A stretch of DNA of 64,000 nt, from positions 26,020,198-26,084,197 of the forward strand of contig CM075937.1 of NCBI GenBank assembly GCA_038030265.1, written 5' to 3'. This document shows, one piece after another, positions 1 through 11,289 of the stretch. The DNA is from Corythucha ciliata. Lineage: Eukaryota; Arthropoda; Insecta; Hemiptera; Tingidae. The number at the start of each line of letters is the position of its first letter. The first letter of the stretch is position 1. The translations under genes and the position numbers were made by a program. The notes below the pieces were generated by a model that searched no databases, had not been told where the DNA came from, and saw nothing but the letters and a program-made list of their open reading frames with translations.

Positions 1-114
1 CGTACTACTTTTCGAGTTACAGGCAAAAAAACTCGGGTTTTCGGCACTTCTGAAGTGGGGCCCTTCTGGCGGGGAAATTTTGGTGGAAAACTCATGAAAA
101 TGACTCATTTTCTT

Positions 115-905
115 TTATAGCAATTAAAAAAATAATAATTAGCGATTTTTTGGCAGAAATGACCATTTTTGGGGAAAAAGAGTGCTCTTCAAAACCAGTG
201 GTTTAACCAGTAAAATTCAAACCATCCTTGCGGTTTTTAGCGTGCTAAAAATCGTAAGACCCCGTTCACAATCTCTATGCTTTCGTTGTGTGGTGTCCAT
301 GCAACCTATCAAAATACTGCATTTTTCGAGGGAATAAATTTGTTTGGTTGCATAGACTCCACACTCCACACAACGCAGACATAGAGCTTGTGAACGGGCC
401 TTAAAGCCTCATGTGAAGCGGTCCTTTGAATGGAACTGGATGTGAAGGCTCACCAAAGCATCGAAAGATATCGCTCCGGCAGCTGGCTGTCGAATAGAGT
501 GGATTTCACTACTAATATACGAATTTCGACGTTATTAGTAAATTAGGCATTGTTGTGCGGAAATGGCTAAATAAAAGAAGAGAATCACACTGAGTGGTAA
601 TTTTTGTCGAATAATAGCAAATTAACTAAAAACGTGGTAATTCGGTGTAGTAAATGCACTCTATTTGACAGCTAGCTGCTGGGGCGACATTTTTTGATAC
701 TTTGGTGGGCGTTCGTTCGGTGGGCAGTCAGTTCCGCATTCAAAGGCCCACTGACGATGAGGTTTTCAGGACGTTTAGCATGTTGAAATTCGCAAGGATT
801 GTTTGAATTTTGCAGGTCAAAACAAGCGATTTTGAAGAGAAAAGTTACATTTTTCTTCTTTAAAAAACATTGTCATTTTTGCTGGAAAATTGCCAATTAA
901 TTAAA
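115..905. repeat. Imperfect foldback element with a second foldback nested in its left arm
   Basis: Sequence around 120-260 reappears inverted around 765-905 (for example AAACCATCCTTGCG at about 222 against CGCAAGGATTGTTTG near 790). The inner part 455-530 pairs with about 645-740. The pairing register shifts by about 160 bases because 243-402 is itself a small inverted repeat: CCCGTTCACAATCTCTATG on the left, CATAGAGCTTGTGAACGGG on the right. The motif CGCTCCGGCAGCTGG at 472, followed by AGAGTGGATTTCA, is the left-end motif of the element family at 28312, 46788 and 50458. No coding sequence is visible. Confidence 0.6.
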
Positions 906-2684
906 CAAACGCTCATGAGTAATTTTGAATGGGACACGTTGGAGAAGTTTCTCTGACCCATGGAAAGTCGATAGGCGCTGTTGATCAACAGTGGGAGAGG
1001 ACTTATTTTTCCTTTTGATTTGGATCATTGGTTCCGCACCTACGGCCTATTATTCATTATCTAGTCAGATTTAGTATGATCAAGTGGGGGTTGAATTTTA
1101 TGGAAAATTAAAAATCCCCATATCGTACAATCTTAAGGAGGTGTTGAGGCGACAGAAAATAGTTATTTTATGTCGAAAATTGCTATTCCTGACTTTCTGT
1201 CACGGTACTGACAGGGTCTGTCAGGGTGGCAGAGTGTTTTTCCCGAATCCATAGCCAAAAATTTACAGAAAGTCTGCTACAAAGCGAGTTACTCGCATTT
1301 ATTTAGGGAAAGAGATGTTATCCTAAAAAGATGTTAGAAAAATCATATCTCGATGGATTTTGATTTTCGTACCACTACCATAGTGTATTTAGCGTTTTCG
1401 ACTGCAAATGAGGTCTAATTTCATCAGTTTTTTTTTCTACCCTTATTCGCATCCAACCTGTATGTATAAGTAGAAAGTTTTCGACATAAAAAATTAATAC
1501 TTTGAAACACTAGGCACAACTTTTGGCTGCCCGAAAACCGCGATATTTGGGTCATTTTATCAGTTTTTTCTATAAATATCCCCCAAAACGAGAGGCTTTA
1601 TAGAGGAAACCCTTCTCGTACAAAACATTTAGGGTCATTAAATTTCCTACACCAATACATTCATGTGAATAAGTACATTGGTTTTCCACGACCAATGCGG
1701 AGCGCGCTACAATAACTTACGGGCCTTTTTTTCTAAAATGGGTGAAAGGCTTAAAATCACCTGTTTCCGACCAATCTATGCTCTGTGAGCTTGATTTCTG
1801 CCCATCAACCTTCATTCCATTAGCCTACCCAACTTTTTCAAGCCCCTAGCTCCACCTCGGTTGAAAATTTTGAAGCCTTCTATTCTAGATTTTATATAAA
1901 AAAACTGACCATTTTGCCTCCAGAAAACGATAATTTATGCGTTAAACTTGGCGTTTTGGTGTTCTGGGACTCCACTAGGTCCCTAGCGTCGGTAACCGTT
2001 AATTTGCAGGGGAAAAGAATAATGTGGCAGGACTAATTCGGCATGGGTACTACACATCCTCATTTGTCTTGAAACTTCAACCCAATATTTTATGAATTTT
2101 GGAAGCGATGGAATGATGTAACATGAGGGTGTTTGTTGTAAAGGGTGATGGGGGGGGGGTCATCGGCATTACCCCCCCCTAGGATTCAGACCTGGATCCG
2201 CCCCTGAATCATCCACATCGTTGCCCCGTCATCGTAGCACGACGCTAGGACGCCGTCGCTAAGGTAACTATACAACCGAGTGAGCCTATCCGGCATTTTG
2301 GAGTAGATAAAGTTGATATTTAGTGGGTAGGAGGGGTGCGTGGAGTTGGAAGTACTATGGAGTGTCCAACTGTCTCCCACGAGGCTTTATCAAATTTATG
2401 ATAATTTTATCTACCCCAATAAGGTCGTGAGCTCACCTGGTAGTATGGGTTCTCTACGTCGCTGGACGCTTCACAGTAGGCATAGACAAGAACCAAGCGC
2501 AGTACAACATTGCCTACAACACGTCCTTTCGTTCGGCCAATCATATTACGTTTGTATAAAAATTAGCACTCGCGCGAGGTCATTCGACCTCTACTTTTTT
2601 TAAATAGAATGCCTAATGCACAAAACTTTTGACGTGAGAAGATAAGAACAAACGAAGGGAACCTCCAACTTTAATCAAATAATA
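906..2684. other. Non-coding AT-rich stretch; 1225-1490 is a dispersed repeat
   Basis: No reading frame here resembles a protein. The part 1225-1490 (AAATCATATCTCGATGG, then AAATGAGGTCTAATTTCA, ending near CCAACCTGTATGTATA) is a diverged copy of the repeat at 49395-49625, and a more distant relative lies at 52290-52520. A G-run and a C-run face each other at 2150-2180. ACCTGGATCCGCCCCTG at 2190 looks like an old TE end, but no partner was found. Confidence 0.5.
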
Positions 2685-4002
2685 GGTTCATTCGTTTGTC
2701 GTCCGGGATCGGGCAGCGAGTGTAGTTCGTGCAGTCCGAGAATGACGTCATCTCTCAAGAGCAAACGAATCATAGAGATAAATATACCTGGAGGGTGAAT
2801 TGGGTGCGCAAAGGAGGTGAAAGAGTGGATCAACATGAGATGGAGTGGAGGGGCAAGAGGGAGGAAACGGTCAGCTGACAGGTCCCAAGTTGAATCTGAG
2901 CGGGAAGTTGGGGTGGCAATAACATTCCCTCCCGGCGCTTGCTGTATTTTAAAACAATTGTTTTAGAACAACAAATGCAGTAGTATTTGCCCATTTTACT
3001 ATATTAGCACACTTTATCTTTTCTCACGAACAAATGAGCAGCCTTCTTCACCAGACATTCTCTAGAAAAATTATTTATTATCTGTTATCCTTCAGTTCAT
3101 TGGCCTTGGGTTGTTTCACAAGCGTTCCCCTTCCACAATTTTGGCGCTGAAATTCAACCAAGGACCTGTCAGCTGACTCGCATGTTGATCCACATGCGCG
3201 TTGACCAATTCACCCTCCAGGTATATTTATCTCTATGAAACGAATGCACTCGGGCAAATGAGTAACCTGGAGAAAACCTAACGACTAGGAATGAAACCTC
3301 AACCGGCTTGTCAATCAGGAAGTTTTCATTTTCCAAGGGGACAAATTTTGCCGGCAACTAAGTTTAATTTTGTGTTCGTGGGACAAAGGTCATTTTTAAA
3401 GTCTATACGAGAGTGCGAGGAGATAGCAAGTGATTTTGGAGCTATCAGGGATTTGTTTTAAGAAATAGGGACTGGAAAGATTTAATTTATTATTTCTTCG
3501 AGAAGAAAGCACTCTGGTAACTACCTCATACGGAATTATCTAGATTCTGTAATGGAAATTGACCGATTCCGTATATTCGGGCGACCTTTATGGGCCGTTT
3601 TTAGAAACCAATCTCAGCTTAAGTTGTTTTAAAATCATAAGGTCTGTTGCAAAGTGTCATTAGTTTCGAAGTGCTTAAGTCTCTGAATAAGGCCCTAAAG
3701 CGGCCTTCACTGTAATCTGAAAAAACTCAGGCCTTGAGTTGTTTTCAATGAAATATAATTAACCTATTCACGGCTCGTTCTTTGGTTGCACCCGAGCTGT
3801 GCTCGCTGCGTACGGCTCAAAGCTTTACCTGTTACGGCCCACATGTGAAGGCAGCTTAAATTACAAATTTAGCAAGTTTGTGGAACACACGTTGCAACGT
3901 ATACAACCTGAAAGTTTGCAAATTTTGCAGTTTGCCCGAAAATACAACATAATAAAAACATTTTCATCCAAAGTAAGTCTTCCTCTTTTATTCACAGCGG
4001 TT

Positions 4003-4380
4003 ATGGAGCAACTATTTGCTGAATTTCTTTCGTCAGACTCGTCTTCTGATGATAGTAGCGACGACTTCTCATCGTCTTCTTCGTCGGACGAAGGTTGCGG
4101 CTGGTCTTTTCAGATCAGGCTCCAACAAGAGAAACTGCGTGAAGGCGTTCTACGACGAAACTGTCCCCTCATATTCAGATAGAGAATTCATTGCTCATTT
4201 TCGAGTGAATCGACAAGTTTTTGAATTTCTCTCTGAAAAATTTAGAACGTCCAATGACTACGAACGCCTGTCACAAACTGGAAAGGTTTTACCTGCTAGA
4301 TTCCACCTCTTGGCTTTTTTATGGTTTGCCGGTCACTAAGCAGCATCCTTCAACGATGTTCCCTCATTATTATCCTTAGT
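4003..4380 (+). pseudogene. HARBI1-like (PIF/Harbinger) transposase N-terminus, broken
   Basis: A start codon at 4003 opens a short Ser/Asp-rich acidic leader (MEQLFAEFLSSDSSSDD). The transposase-like part lies one frame over, from about 4140: FYDETVPSYSDREFIAHFRV, then VFEFLSEKF and ARFHLLAFLWF. This F..HFR pattern followed by an LW helix before the catalytic core is typical of HARBI1-type nucleases, which cut and insert DNA together with a Myb-like partner. A frameshift near 4110-4140 separates leader and body. A TAA at 4337-4339 ends the frame, and the frame beyond it (AASFNDV) still looks family-like for a few residues. The DDE catalytic core is missing. The gene lies inside the TIR pair of the element and is not expected to work. 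Confidence 0.6.
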
Positions 4381-4737
4381 AGATTTTTTTCTCGCACTAC
4401 CAAAAAAGCCGTGTGTTGTTGCCATCTACTGTGATAGTTTTTTTTTTTCCTGCATCTCTTCCTGCGCTGACCTGTGCATTTCCCAGAAAAATTTGATAAT
4501 TGTAAATCCTTGTTTTTTCCTCTGCATCTGACGGACAGTGAACTTTCCAGTATCAATAGAAAAAAAAACAGTGTCTTCCCGGAGTTCCTATTAGAGCCTG
4601 CTGGACCTGGAAAAAGCCGAGATGACTTGTTACGAAAGGCTGGGATAAGTGTCATTCATTTCCTACCATCATAACCGATTGATAATGTATCGAATTTTAG
4701 ATTCCTTGTCCTTCAATCCCTCCTCCTCGTCCTCAGA

Positions 4738-4853
4738 CCACCGACAGGCTCGTCGATTCGGGCTCAGACAATGGTGAAGAGGAGCCCGTCCGACGCCGAA
4801 AGAGGAACAGGCCAATTGACGATTACATTACCCAAAAAACGAGCTTGAATTGA
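4738..4853 (+). other. Short polar reading frame inside the Harbinger-like element
   Basis: The frame reads acidic, then strongly basic (SGSDNGEEEPVRRRKRNRP), and ends in a TGA at about 4851. It could be the C-terminal tail of the transposase or of an accessory Myb-like protein of the same element. There is no start codon or domain to decide, so this is a low-confidence remnant. Confidence 0.25.
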
Positions 4854-5280
4854 AAAAGCAGGCCCGCCTCTGGAGAACCATGAAAACGACCCGAACGTGA
4901 TTCACGAGCACCAAGTCAGATACATGAAGTTAATAATTTCATTCATTTACTTACATATTAATTCTAATAATTAATAATACTTTAACTTTGACATGATGGA
5001 CGGAGAAAGCGTAAAACAACGAACAAGTAAGTAATAAAAAGTAAACTCTCGAACTGAACGGAATCCCGCACCAACACACAAAATTCGTATGAGAGGTTTC
5101 ACTGAAAAAGGTTATAACATTCTGTGGAGACCGATCCCACCTTTTTTTCTCGGACAGAAAGTGCTGCACGGGGTTAAACAAACAAATGCTTTTCGTGCAG
5201 TCCCGGACTACTCGGGATGACAAAAGAATGGGTTTCGGACCGTTCGTGCAGTCCCGGGCGACAAACGAATGAACCTAATA

Positions 5281-5794
5281 TATGAAACTGAAAATTTGGG
5301 GAATGGACTCAGAAAAAATCAAAACTTTTTTTTGTTTTGAATGATAAACTAGCTTGACTAATAATCATGTTGCACCGTCCAATGTAGTGAGGCAGGTAAC
5401 TGTGCTTCATGTCGAGTGACACAAAATATAGTAAGACAAGGACAGAGTACGCATTCGTGACGTCACGCGGGAACCCAAACCTATTTTTAATTAATTAAAA
5501 AAAAAGTTTCTAGCACGATTTAATTTTTTTTACACGTTTTTATATTCATATATCTATTTGTTCGACCAAAAAAAAAATACTTTTGAAAAATGTAAAACTT
5601 CCTCATTGCAACTTGAACAAAATTATATTTTAACAAGGTTTAGTAGCATCATCGCCATAAAGTTTTGGCGACTAGAAAATTTTTCATGGTAGATACGTTA
5701 AAATCACAAATACAAAATTATGAGCGGAAGATAACATTTTTACTCATACAAACTAATGGGGCATTAGTAACAAGTAATTTTCACCTAGGCTCGA
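5281..5794. other. Non-coding AT-rich spacer
   Basis: A-runs and T-runs dominate. No coding frame, repeat partner or RNA gene was recognised. Confidence 0.5.
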
Positions 5795-6850
5795 TTGATG
5801 AAAGGGAAATTACACTCAAAACATATCTTCTTCGTTCAAGCGTATGAGGTGTTCAAACGCGGGCATTTCGCTTCAAGGGCCTCACTAGTCATGTCAAAAG
5901 AACCCCTTTCGGCTTGTCCACTTCAACATCGGCACTGGAAAAAAGTTTGCGCCCACTCATACCACGTGAGCTGCAGCGGAACACAAAACGTACACGTCGA
6001 CGGTATTATCATATATTCATCCCCGAACGAACAACATCCGCAGTACTTACAAGCATTTTTCAAAATATGTGACGAAGAAGGGATCATTCTAAATAGTGAA
6101 AAATGTGTATTCTTCCGGAAACAACTTAAATTTCTAGGCCACATATTTACAGACAGAGGCATTCGAAAGGACCCAGATAAAGTCAAGGCGATGAGAATGT
6201 TTCGAGGAAGAAACTCCGAAGTTTTTTAGGACTGCTGACTTACTATTCTCGCTTTGTGGAACGTTATGCCAACAAGGCTCAACCCCCTCTTCCAACTATT
6301 GGCGAAGGACGCTAAATAGGTATGGACCGAACACCACCAAAAGGTTTTTGAGGAATTAAAGCGATCAGTGGCAGAGGAAGTGGAACTTAATATCCGGACT
6401 ACACTAAAGAATTCTGTATCGCCGCTGCCACCAGCGCTTCAGCGACAGCAGGTATCCTATACCAAATAAGTGACGAAGATGACAGGGTACCAATAGCCTT
6501 TATGAGTGATGCATTAACGCTGGCACAAAAAAACTACACAGCAACAGAACGAGAAATTCTAGCAATAGTATTGGGCATTCAAAAATTCTTTACCTTCGTC
6601 GGAGGACATCCCATGGTTATTAGAACTGACCATCAGGCCATAACTTTTCTAAAAACGTGTCGTAATCCTTCACCAAGGCAACGCAGATGGCAGGAATGCT
6701 TACAACGTCTACTGATAGCCTTTCAATACATTCCTGGCAAATAGAACGCCGATGCACTAAGCAGAAGCATAACGGAACACGAACCACTTTCCATCGCGAA
6801 AACTTGCACCGAAGGACCTGAGCTACTCGGTCCTGGTCTCATCAGCCTGG
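5795..6850 (+). pseudogene. Ty3/Gypsy pol relic: reverse transcriptase and RNase H
   Basis: Reverse transcriptase residues are readable from about 5990: VDGIIIYSS stands where a YVDD box is expected, so the second catalytic Asp is Gly. It is followed by NSEKCVFFRKQLKFLGHIF, a typical Gypsy palm/thumb signature. Several frameshifts between 6190 and 6480 split the connection domain. RNase H follows in frame at 6490-6744, with ALTLAQKNYTATEREILA, RTDHQAITFL and the end of the domain FQYIPGK. A TAG at 6742-6744 interrupts a family-typical continuation (NADALSR). No LTR, gag or integrase was found next to it. The catalytic change, frameshifts and stop make it dead. Confidence 0.85.
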
Positions 6851-6959
6851 CAATTGAGCCGAGTACGGAGCCGATGAACCGCCCCTCACCGGAAACGGAG
6901 CTGCCACTGCACTACGATCCCCGCCCCCGGCGCTCCCCTCCCCCAGACCCAGAAAAACC

Positions 6960-7440
6960 GAGTCAGGGAGGACCCGGCTCATCAGGACTAATAAGAACCG
7001 CGAGGGCGAAACGGGGACTGGGGATGTTGTGGCTAGGCGCCACGGCCGAGTCCAATAAAGAACGACAAGATGTTGGGGGCAGGACCCACCGAAAAACCGA
7101 CCGACTGATGGACCGCACCTTCGGTGCAATTTTTGTGGTTGTTTGACCGGACAAATTGTCCTGTCGGGTTGACAGGAACAAATTTCTCTAACAAATCACG
7201 AGCCAAAATTGCCCTGGGGTAGAGTTTCTTGACGATAATATGGTCGCGTCAACCAAAGTGGAGTGTTGTTGTCATTATACGGTTGTTGACAACTTCCCGA
7301 GCACGTGGATGGGCATACCAATAGCGGCGGATGATTCCAGAAAAGGGGATCAGCTCCGAAAACTGAAAAGTTTTGGGAAGCAACGACGAATCTAATAACG
7401 AAATACTCGTGCCCGTACCAACGATGAATTTCAAGGGCGC
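6960..7440 (-). pseudogene. Retroelement aspartic protease fragment, catalytic Asp lost
   Basis: Read on the minus strand from about 7440, the frame gives KFIVGTGTSISLLDSSLLP, which matches the active-site loop of LTR-retroelement proteases (usually V-D-T-G-A-S) with the catalytic Asp replaced by Gly. The frame continues past a TGA near 7246 as HIIVKKLYPRAILARDLLE, resembling the region before the end of a Gypsy-type protease. It lies on the strand opposite to the Gypsy RT relic directly to its left, so the two are separate insertions. The call rests on one motif region. Confidence 0.45.
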
Positions 7441-7512
7441 AGTAAAGTACGGGCAGCGGATTGGAACAACAAATGGGTTATTTTATAGTATATGTATATA
7501 GTATTTTTCATC

Positions 7513-7550
<38 letters not shown>

Positions 7551-7757
7551 CTGGCCTTCCGTGAAGGATTAGCCATTCCAGCTAAGCTTGCGTATAGTTA
7601 TGATGTTATTATTATATGTTCCTACTCATCCTTCTATTTTATTTACTTATTTTATTATTGTTATTTTTTATAATTTTCATTTTATTTTATTTTACCTACT
7701 TTTTCAAAATTTATTATTAATAAATGTTCAATATTAAACTTAGTTTGTATATGCTTT

Positions 7758-8144
7758 TTAAACTGGGATTTTGTTAAGTTCTATTCGCCGAAATAGGGCT
7801 TTGAGGACATCATAACTAGCATGAGCCAACACCACGTGCAGATTGCAGGGGAGTGGCACATGAGGTTTAGCTTCAAAAATCGATTGCCATAATGCAGAAC
7901 GACCCCTCTCGTACTTAGGGCATTCCAAAACGAAATGGTTGGCACTTGCTGTAGTTCCTTGGTTACACGTACAGAGAGGACTTTCGTGAACGCCTATTCG
8001 ACTTAAATGAGGCGGTGAGTAGTCGTGACCGAATCTTAATGGACTAATAATGGTGTAGAATTTGCGACACCCGAGATAGAAGGAGTAGTACCATGGTTTA
8101 GTAACACTGATCACTAAAAAAAATAAAAATGAAGAGTTTCTCAT
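7758..8144 (-). pseudogene. LINE ORF2 C-terminal region
   Basis: The frame reads RFGHDYSPPHLSRIGVHESP, then CTCNQGTTASANHFVLECP. The C.C....T..H....C pattern is the zinc-knuckle-like tail at the end of ORF2 in Jockey/I/R1-type LINEs, after reverse transcriptase and RNase H. The natural stop is at 7758, about 200 bases before the poly(A) tail, which fits a genuine 3' end. The region before it (8145-8340) does not resemble reverse transcriptase, so the central part of ORF2 is deleted. Confidence 0.7.
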
Positions 8145-8339
8145 TTCACGCGTACGACAAATAATGTGGAAAATATAGGGTAGGGTGCGGGGTTCTTACA
8201 CAAATTTTACTTTCGAAACTCGCCAATCAAACCTTAAGTCTTCATTAATAATTAAAGCAAAAATAAATAAATATGTAATAAAAATCACAACTTTTTCCTC
8301 GAACAATTAACACAGAAAAAAGATCCCAGTCACTAAAAC

Positions 8340-8903
8340 CGCGTGCGTGAACCCAAATAAATCATACAGCGGATGGGTTCCTGTGTGGTACTGAGATTAA
8401 TGTAGGGGCCCCGGTGTTGAGGACAAATTGTTCCCGTGTACGGCCTCCAGCAGACTTCGTCCTTCTAAATCATTATAGCTACACCCATAGCTTGTGTGAT
8501 GAGCATTCATATCACCAGTGATCAGACAGGGGCTACCAACCGATAGGATCAAGGAATCCCAGAAACTTCTTGAAAGTTTATGACCTTGAGCGCAATAGAC
8601 TGAGAGAATGGAAACATCTTTGTTTCTTATTTTTAAGCTCACACCACAAGACTGAATGGTGGCATTATTGAAGATAGGGTTAATGACTAGTGGTTTTCAA
8701 CGGTGTTTCGTGCTCACAAATACCATTGATCCCCCGTAGCCATCGCTTCGGTCAGCCCTTATTATGGTATACCCACGAGAGGAAAAAGGTTTAAGCCATG
8801 ACTCCGTTATTAGTGCAACGTCGATATTTTCGTTACTCAAGTATGTTTCAAATGAGTTTTTATTTTTATTAATAGACCTGATACTTATTTGGAGTATTTT
8901 CAT
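8340..8903 (-). pseudogene. LINE ORF2 N-terminal AP-like endonuclease, one in-frame stop
   Basis: It starts at ATG 8903 with MKILQISIRSINKNKNSFE, the N-terminal strand of the endonuclease/exonuclease/phosphatase fold. DVALITESWLKP carries the catalytic Glu, and GDMNAHHTSYGC (about 8520) the D-N pair. A TGA at 8697-8699 interrupts one continuous frame. After about 8400 a frameshift leads into a family-like stretch with INLSTTQEPIRC. The domain nicks target DNA for target-primed reverse transcription. The reverse transcriptase that should follow is missing. Confidence 0.8.
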
Positions 8904-9252
8904 TATTGAGATTTAAGTTATGAAGAATGGTGTTGTGGTGGTGTCCAGACGACAGTTGCAATGTTCTTGATGTGTAAGTAAGATGTAGAATAAGTATGCA
9001 CATAGCGGAGTGAATATAATTACTGAGCACATATCTATATTTACTGTACATACTGAACATAGAATATACATTCAGTTCCATTTTATTTAATTTTTTAAAA
9101 ATTGTTTATTGGAAAGAGAATTTTAATAGGTCTCTGAGGTCATATCGACATTCTGTACTGTAGTTACGGATTCATCTACTGCGTTTATGTCCGTATGAGG
9201 TGACGAAACATTAACTATGGTCTCTAGTGAGCTAACAATGGTGTATAACACT

Positions 9253-10215
9253 TCATCTAAATTGGTTGTTGGATTTTGTTTTCAATGTGTGTAATAGCAT
9301 CAATAAGTAGTCGATGTACCGGCCATTGGTGCTAGTCTTTTCTGTTTCACTAGACTTGTGTTGCCTTGTCGATCCAGTTAGTGAGGAGAGCTCTTTTTCA
9401 GGAGGAACCCGGCACTCCTGATTATTTAGGGACTCTTGTTCTGGAATGTGATCATCGTTGGTGCGGGCCAAGACCTTGGTCCTCATTTTGAACCTATTAT
9501 TTTTGTAACCACTTTTGTTATTTTCCAGCTGTTTATTGAAAACTATTCCACCGGTGTTTCGGACCCTTCGATAAGATAGATTTGTTTGCAGGAGAAGGCT
9601 CTGGAAAATCATTCAGTTCTCCGAGAAGATCAAATCTATTACTAACTGCCGCAGCGTAGGTCCCAGTGGCGCACATTTGTTTTGATTCATTGACGATTTT
9701 GAGACGTATGGGGCATTCCCTGCTCGGCATTCCCTGTGATTCCTTTGCAGTGGACTCATGTAGTGCTGGGCGAAGAGCATTCTTGGGTTTCATGTTCAGA
9801 TCCAAAGTTGTCACATCTTATTTTGCTTCGGCACTGATCTTCAGTGTGTCGGAATCCTAAGCATTTGCGACATTGTCGTAGAGGGGGCGTATAATACTCC
9901 ACAGGGCATCGAACGCCGTAAATTATGACGTAGCCAGGTAAACATTGAGAATCGAAGGTGATTGAGCAAGTACCATGTTTTTCCACTTTACTTTTACCGT
10001 CCTCAATAACTTTTTTAGTAAACCGTCTGACGCTCTTGACCGGTATGGGTGATCGGACAACAGACAGGATGTCTTCGTAATCCAAGTCTCTATCAATTCC
10101 TGTTATGACTGGTTCATTTTCAACCAGCGCAAAATTATCGGAGATATCACAGAGTTGGCTCGACAGACCTCAGCCAAGTGTCCAGTTTTCCCACACCTCT
10201 TAGGCCTATGACATA
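9253..10215 (-). pseudogene. LINE ORF1 (nucleic-acid-binding, CCHC zinc knuckles)
   Basis: Three overlapping frames continue one protein. The segment 10085-9756 ends in CRKCLGFRHTEDQCR followed by C..FGSEHETQEC, two CCHC-type knuckles that bind RNA. A further knuckle-like stretch (CGKTGHLAEVCR) lies at about 10190-10150. The next frame has CPIRLKIVNESKQM and TYAAAVSNRFDLL, the post-knuckle linker seen in Jockey-type ORF1. The rest to 9253 is polar and low in similarity. Frameshifts near 10100, 9800 and 9600 break it. It lies upstream (minus strand) of the endonuclease, as expected for ORF1. Confidence 0.65.
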
Positions 10216-10229
10216 CTGGGTGGTTTGCC

Positions 10230-11207
10230 GCGAGCGGCAATCGGAGGGCGGTGCCTAACGCCATACATCCGTATGTGGCGCCATTACCCAAGGAAAGAGT
10301 ATCGATGGGTCGGTGCTTTGAAAACACAGGTGTTGACTTCTGTGGACCAATTTGGATAAAAGTCGGCACAAGGAAATCGGTGAGACAAAAAGCTTACATC
10401 GAAGTTTTTGTGTGTTTCGCGGTTAAGGCTGTTCATTTGGAACTGGTAACAGATATGAGCGGGAAGGCATTCTTAGCAGCCTTACAAAGGTTCTTTGCTC
10501 GAAGAGGAGTCTCTAGAGCTATATTCTCGGACAACGGGACAAATTTTGTCGCCGCTAAAAAGGCATTAAGGCCGCTAGTCACAGACCAAATGATTCACAA
10601 AGAATGTGCTAATCTCGGAATTACGTGGCATTTCATTCCACCCGGCGCGCCACATTTTGGAGGTCTATGGGAAGCATCAGTGAAAATTGTCAAACGTCAT
10701 ATGGCCAAGACTATGAACGGAATAATCTGCACGTTTGAAGAAGCCATGACACTACTCACAGGGATAGAGGCGTGCATCAATTCACGCCCCATCACACCAA
10801 TTTCGGACGACCCAAGTGACCCAGCTGCATTGACGCCAGCGCACTTCCTCATCGGCGGACCTATTAATCTGCCTACAAAAACGGACTTGTCGGATGAGAA
10901 ACCTCTCGTACACAGATGGAATCGAGTACAACAGCTATTTCAACAATTTTGGAAAAGATGGAGCTCTGAATACCTCTCAGCTCTTCAGATAAGAAATAAA
11001 TGGAGGTTTCCTCGAAGTAATCTTCCTGTTGGGACACTTGTAACTATCAAAGACGAAAACACAAAGCCAACCCAATGGAAATTGGCTCGTATCAAAGAAC
11101 TTCACGTTGGCAACGACGGAGTGGCAAGAGTTGCCACGCTTCACATCGGAAATGGACATGAGCTGAAGCGACCTGTTGTGAAGCTATGCCCAATTTTGGA
11201 TAATTGA
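10230..11207 (+). pseudogene. BEL/Pao pol C-terminus: integrase and DUF5641-type tail
   Basis: This long open frame starts inside pol. It contains NTGVDFCGPI (first catalytic Asp), AVKAVHLELVTDMSG, FSDNGTNFVAAK (second Asp) and PPGAPHFGGLWEASVK (catalytic Glu), then the BEL/Pao-specific C-terminal domain with RNKWRFP and VKLCPILDN before the TGA at 11205-11207. All three DDE residues are present and the segment has no stop. The upstream H2C2 finger and everything before it are lost: the frame is cut near 10230, where the minus-strand LINE begins. No LTR was recognised downstream, and a Penelope remnant follows within 100 bases. Confidence 0.85.
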
Positions 11208-11289
11208 CCAACTTTGTTTTTCTTTCGGATGAAAAATTCAATTTCTTCACTAATGTTCAATCTTGAGGTTTATTTTTGAAATCGTTATT

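Larger units (their letters stand above)
2680..5280. mobile_element. TIR DNA transposon, PIF/Harbinger-like, degenerate
   Basis: The ends are inverted copies: GGTTCATTCGTTTGTCG at 2685 and its complement CGACAAACGAATGAACC ending at 5275, continuing with one mismatch over about 24 bases. Both ends are flanked by TAATA (2680-2684 and 5276-5280), which fits a target-site duplication, although Harbinger elements normally duplicate three bases (TWA). Inside lie a broken HARBI1-like transposase (4003-4360), an acidic, basic-ended reading frame at 4738-4853, and an internal inverted repeat (2770-2880 against 3165-3240, including ACCTGGAGGGTGAATTG) that is probably a second nested element. The superfamily call rests on the transposase fragment; the boundaries rest on the TIR and the duplication. 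Confidence 0.6.
7517..10230 (-). mobile_element. LINE retrotransposon (Jockey/I-type), minus strand, with poly(A) tail
   Basis: In minus-strand order the region holds an ORF1 with CCHC knuckles (about 10215-9253), the endonuclease start of ORF2 (8903-8340), the last part of ORF2 (8144-7758), an AT-rich 3' region and a 34-base T-run at 7517-7550, which is the poly(A) tail of the minus strand. Most of the ORF2 reverse transcriptase is deleted between 8340 and 8145. The 5' part abuts the BEL/Pao integrase relic near 10215-10250, so the LINE probably landed in that element. A target-site duplication was not identified. Confidence 0.75.

Noticed and set aside
3970..3999. Consensus donor GTAAGT followed 25 bases later by TTATTCACAG just before the HARBI1-like ATG
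   Set aside because: An intron of 25 bases is too short to be spliced in animals.
6842..7181. Two GC-rich overlapping frames on opposite strands
   Set aside because: Pro/Arg-rich in both directions as expected from GC-rich non-coding sequence; part of the minus frame is instead covered by the protease relic.
7461..7673. Phe-rich frame
   Set aside because: It is the translation of the LINE poly(A) tail (T-run 7517-7550).
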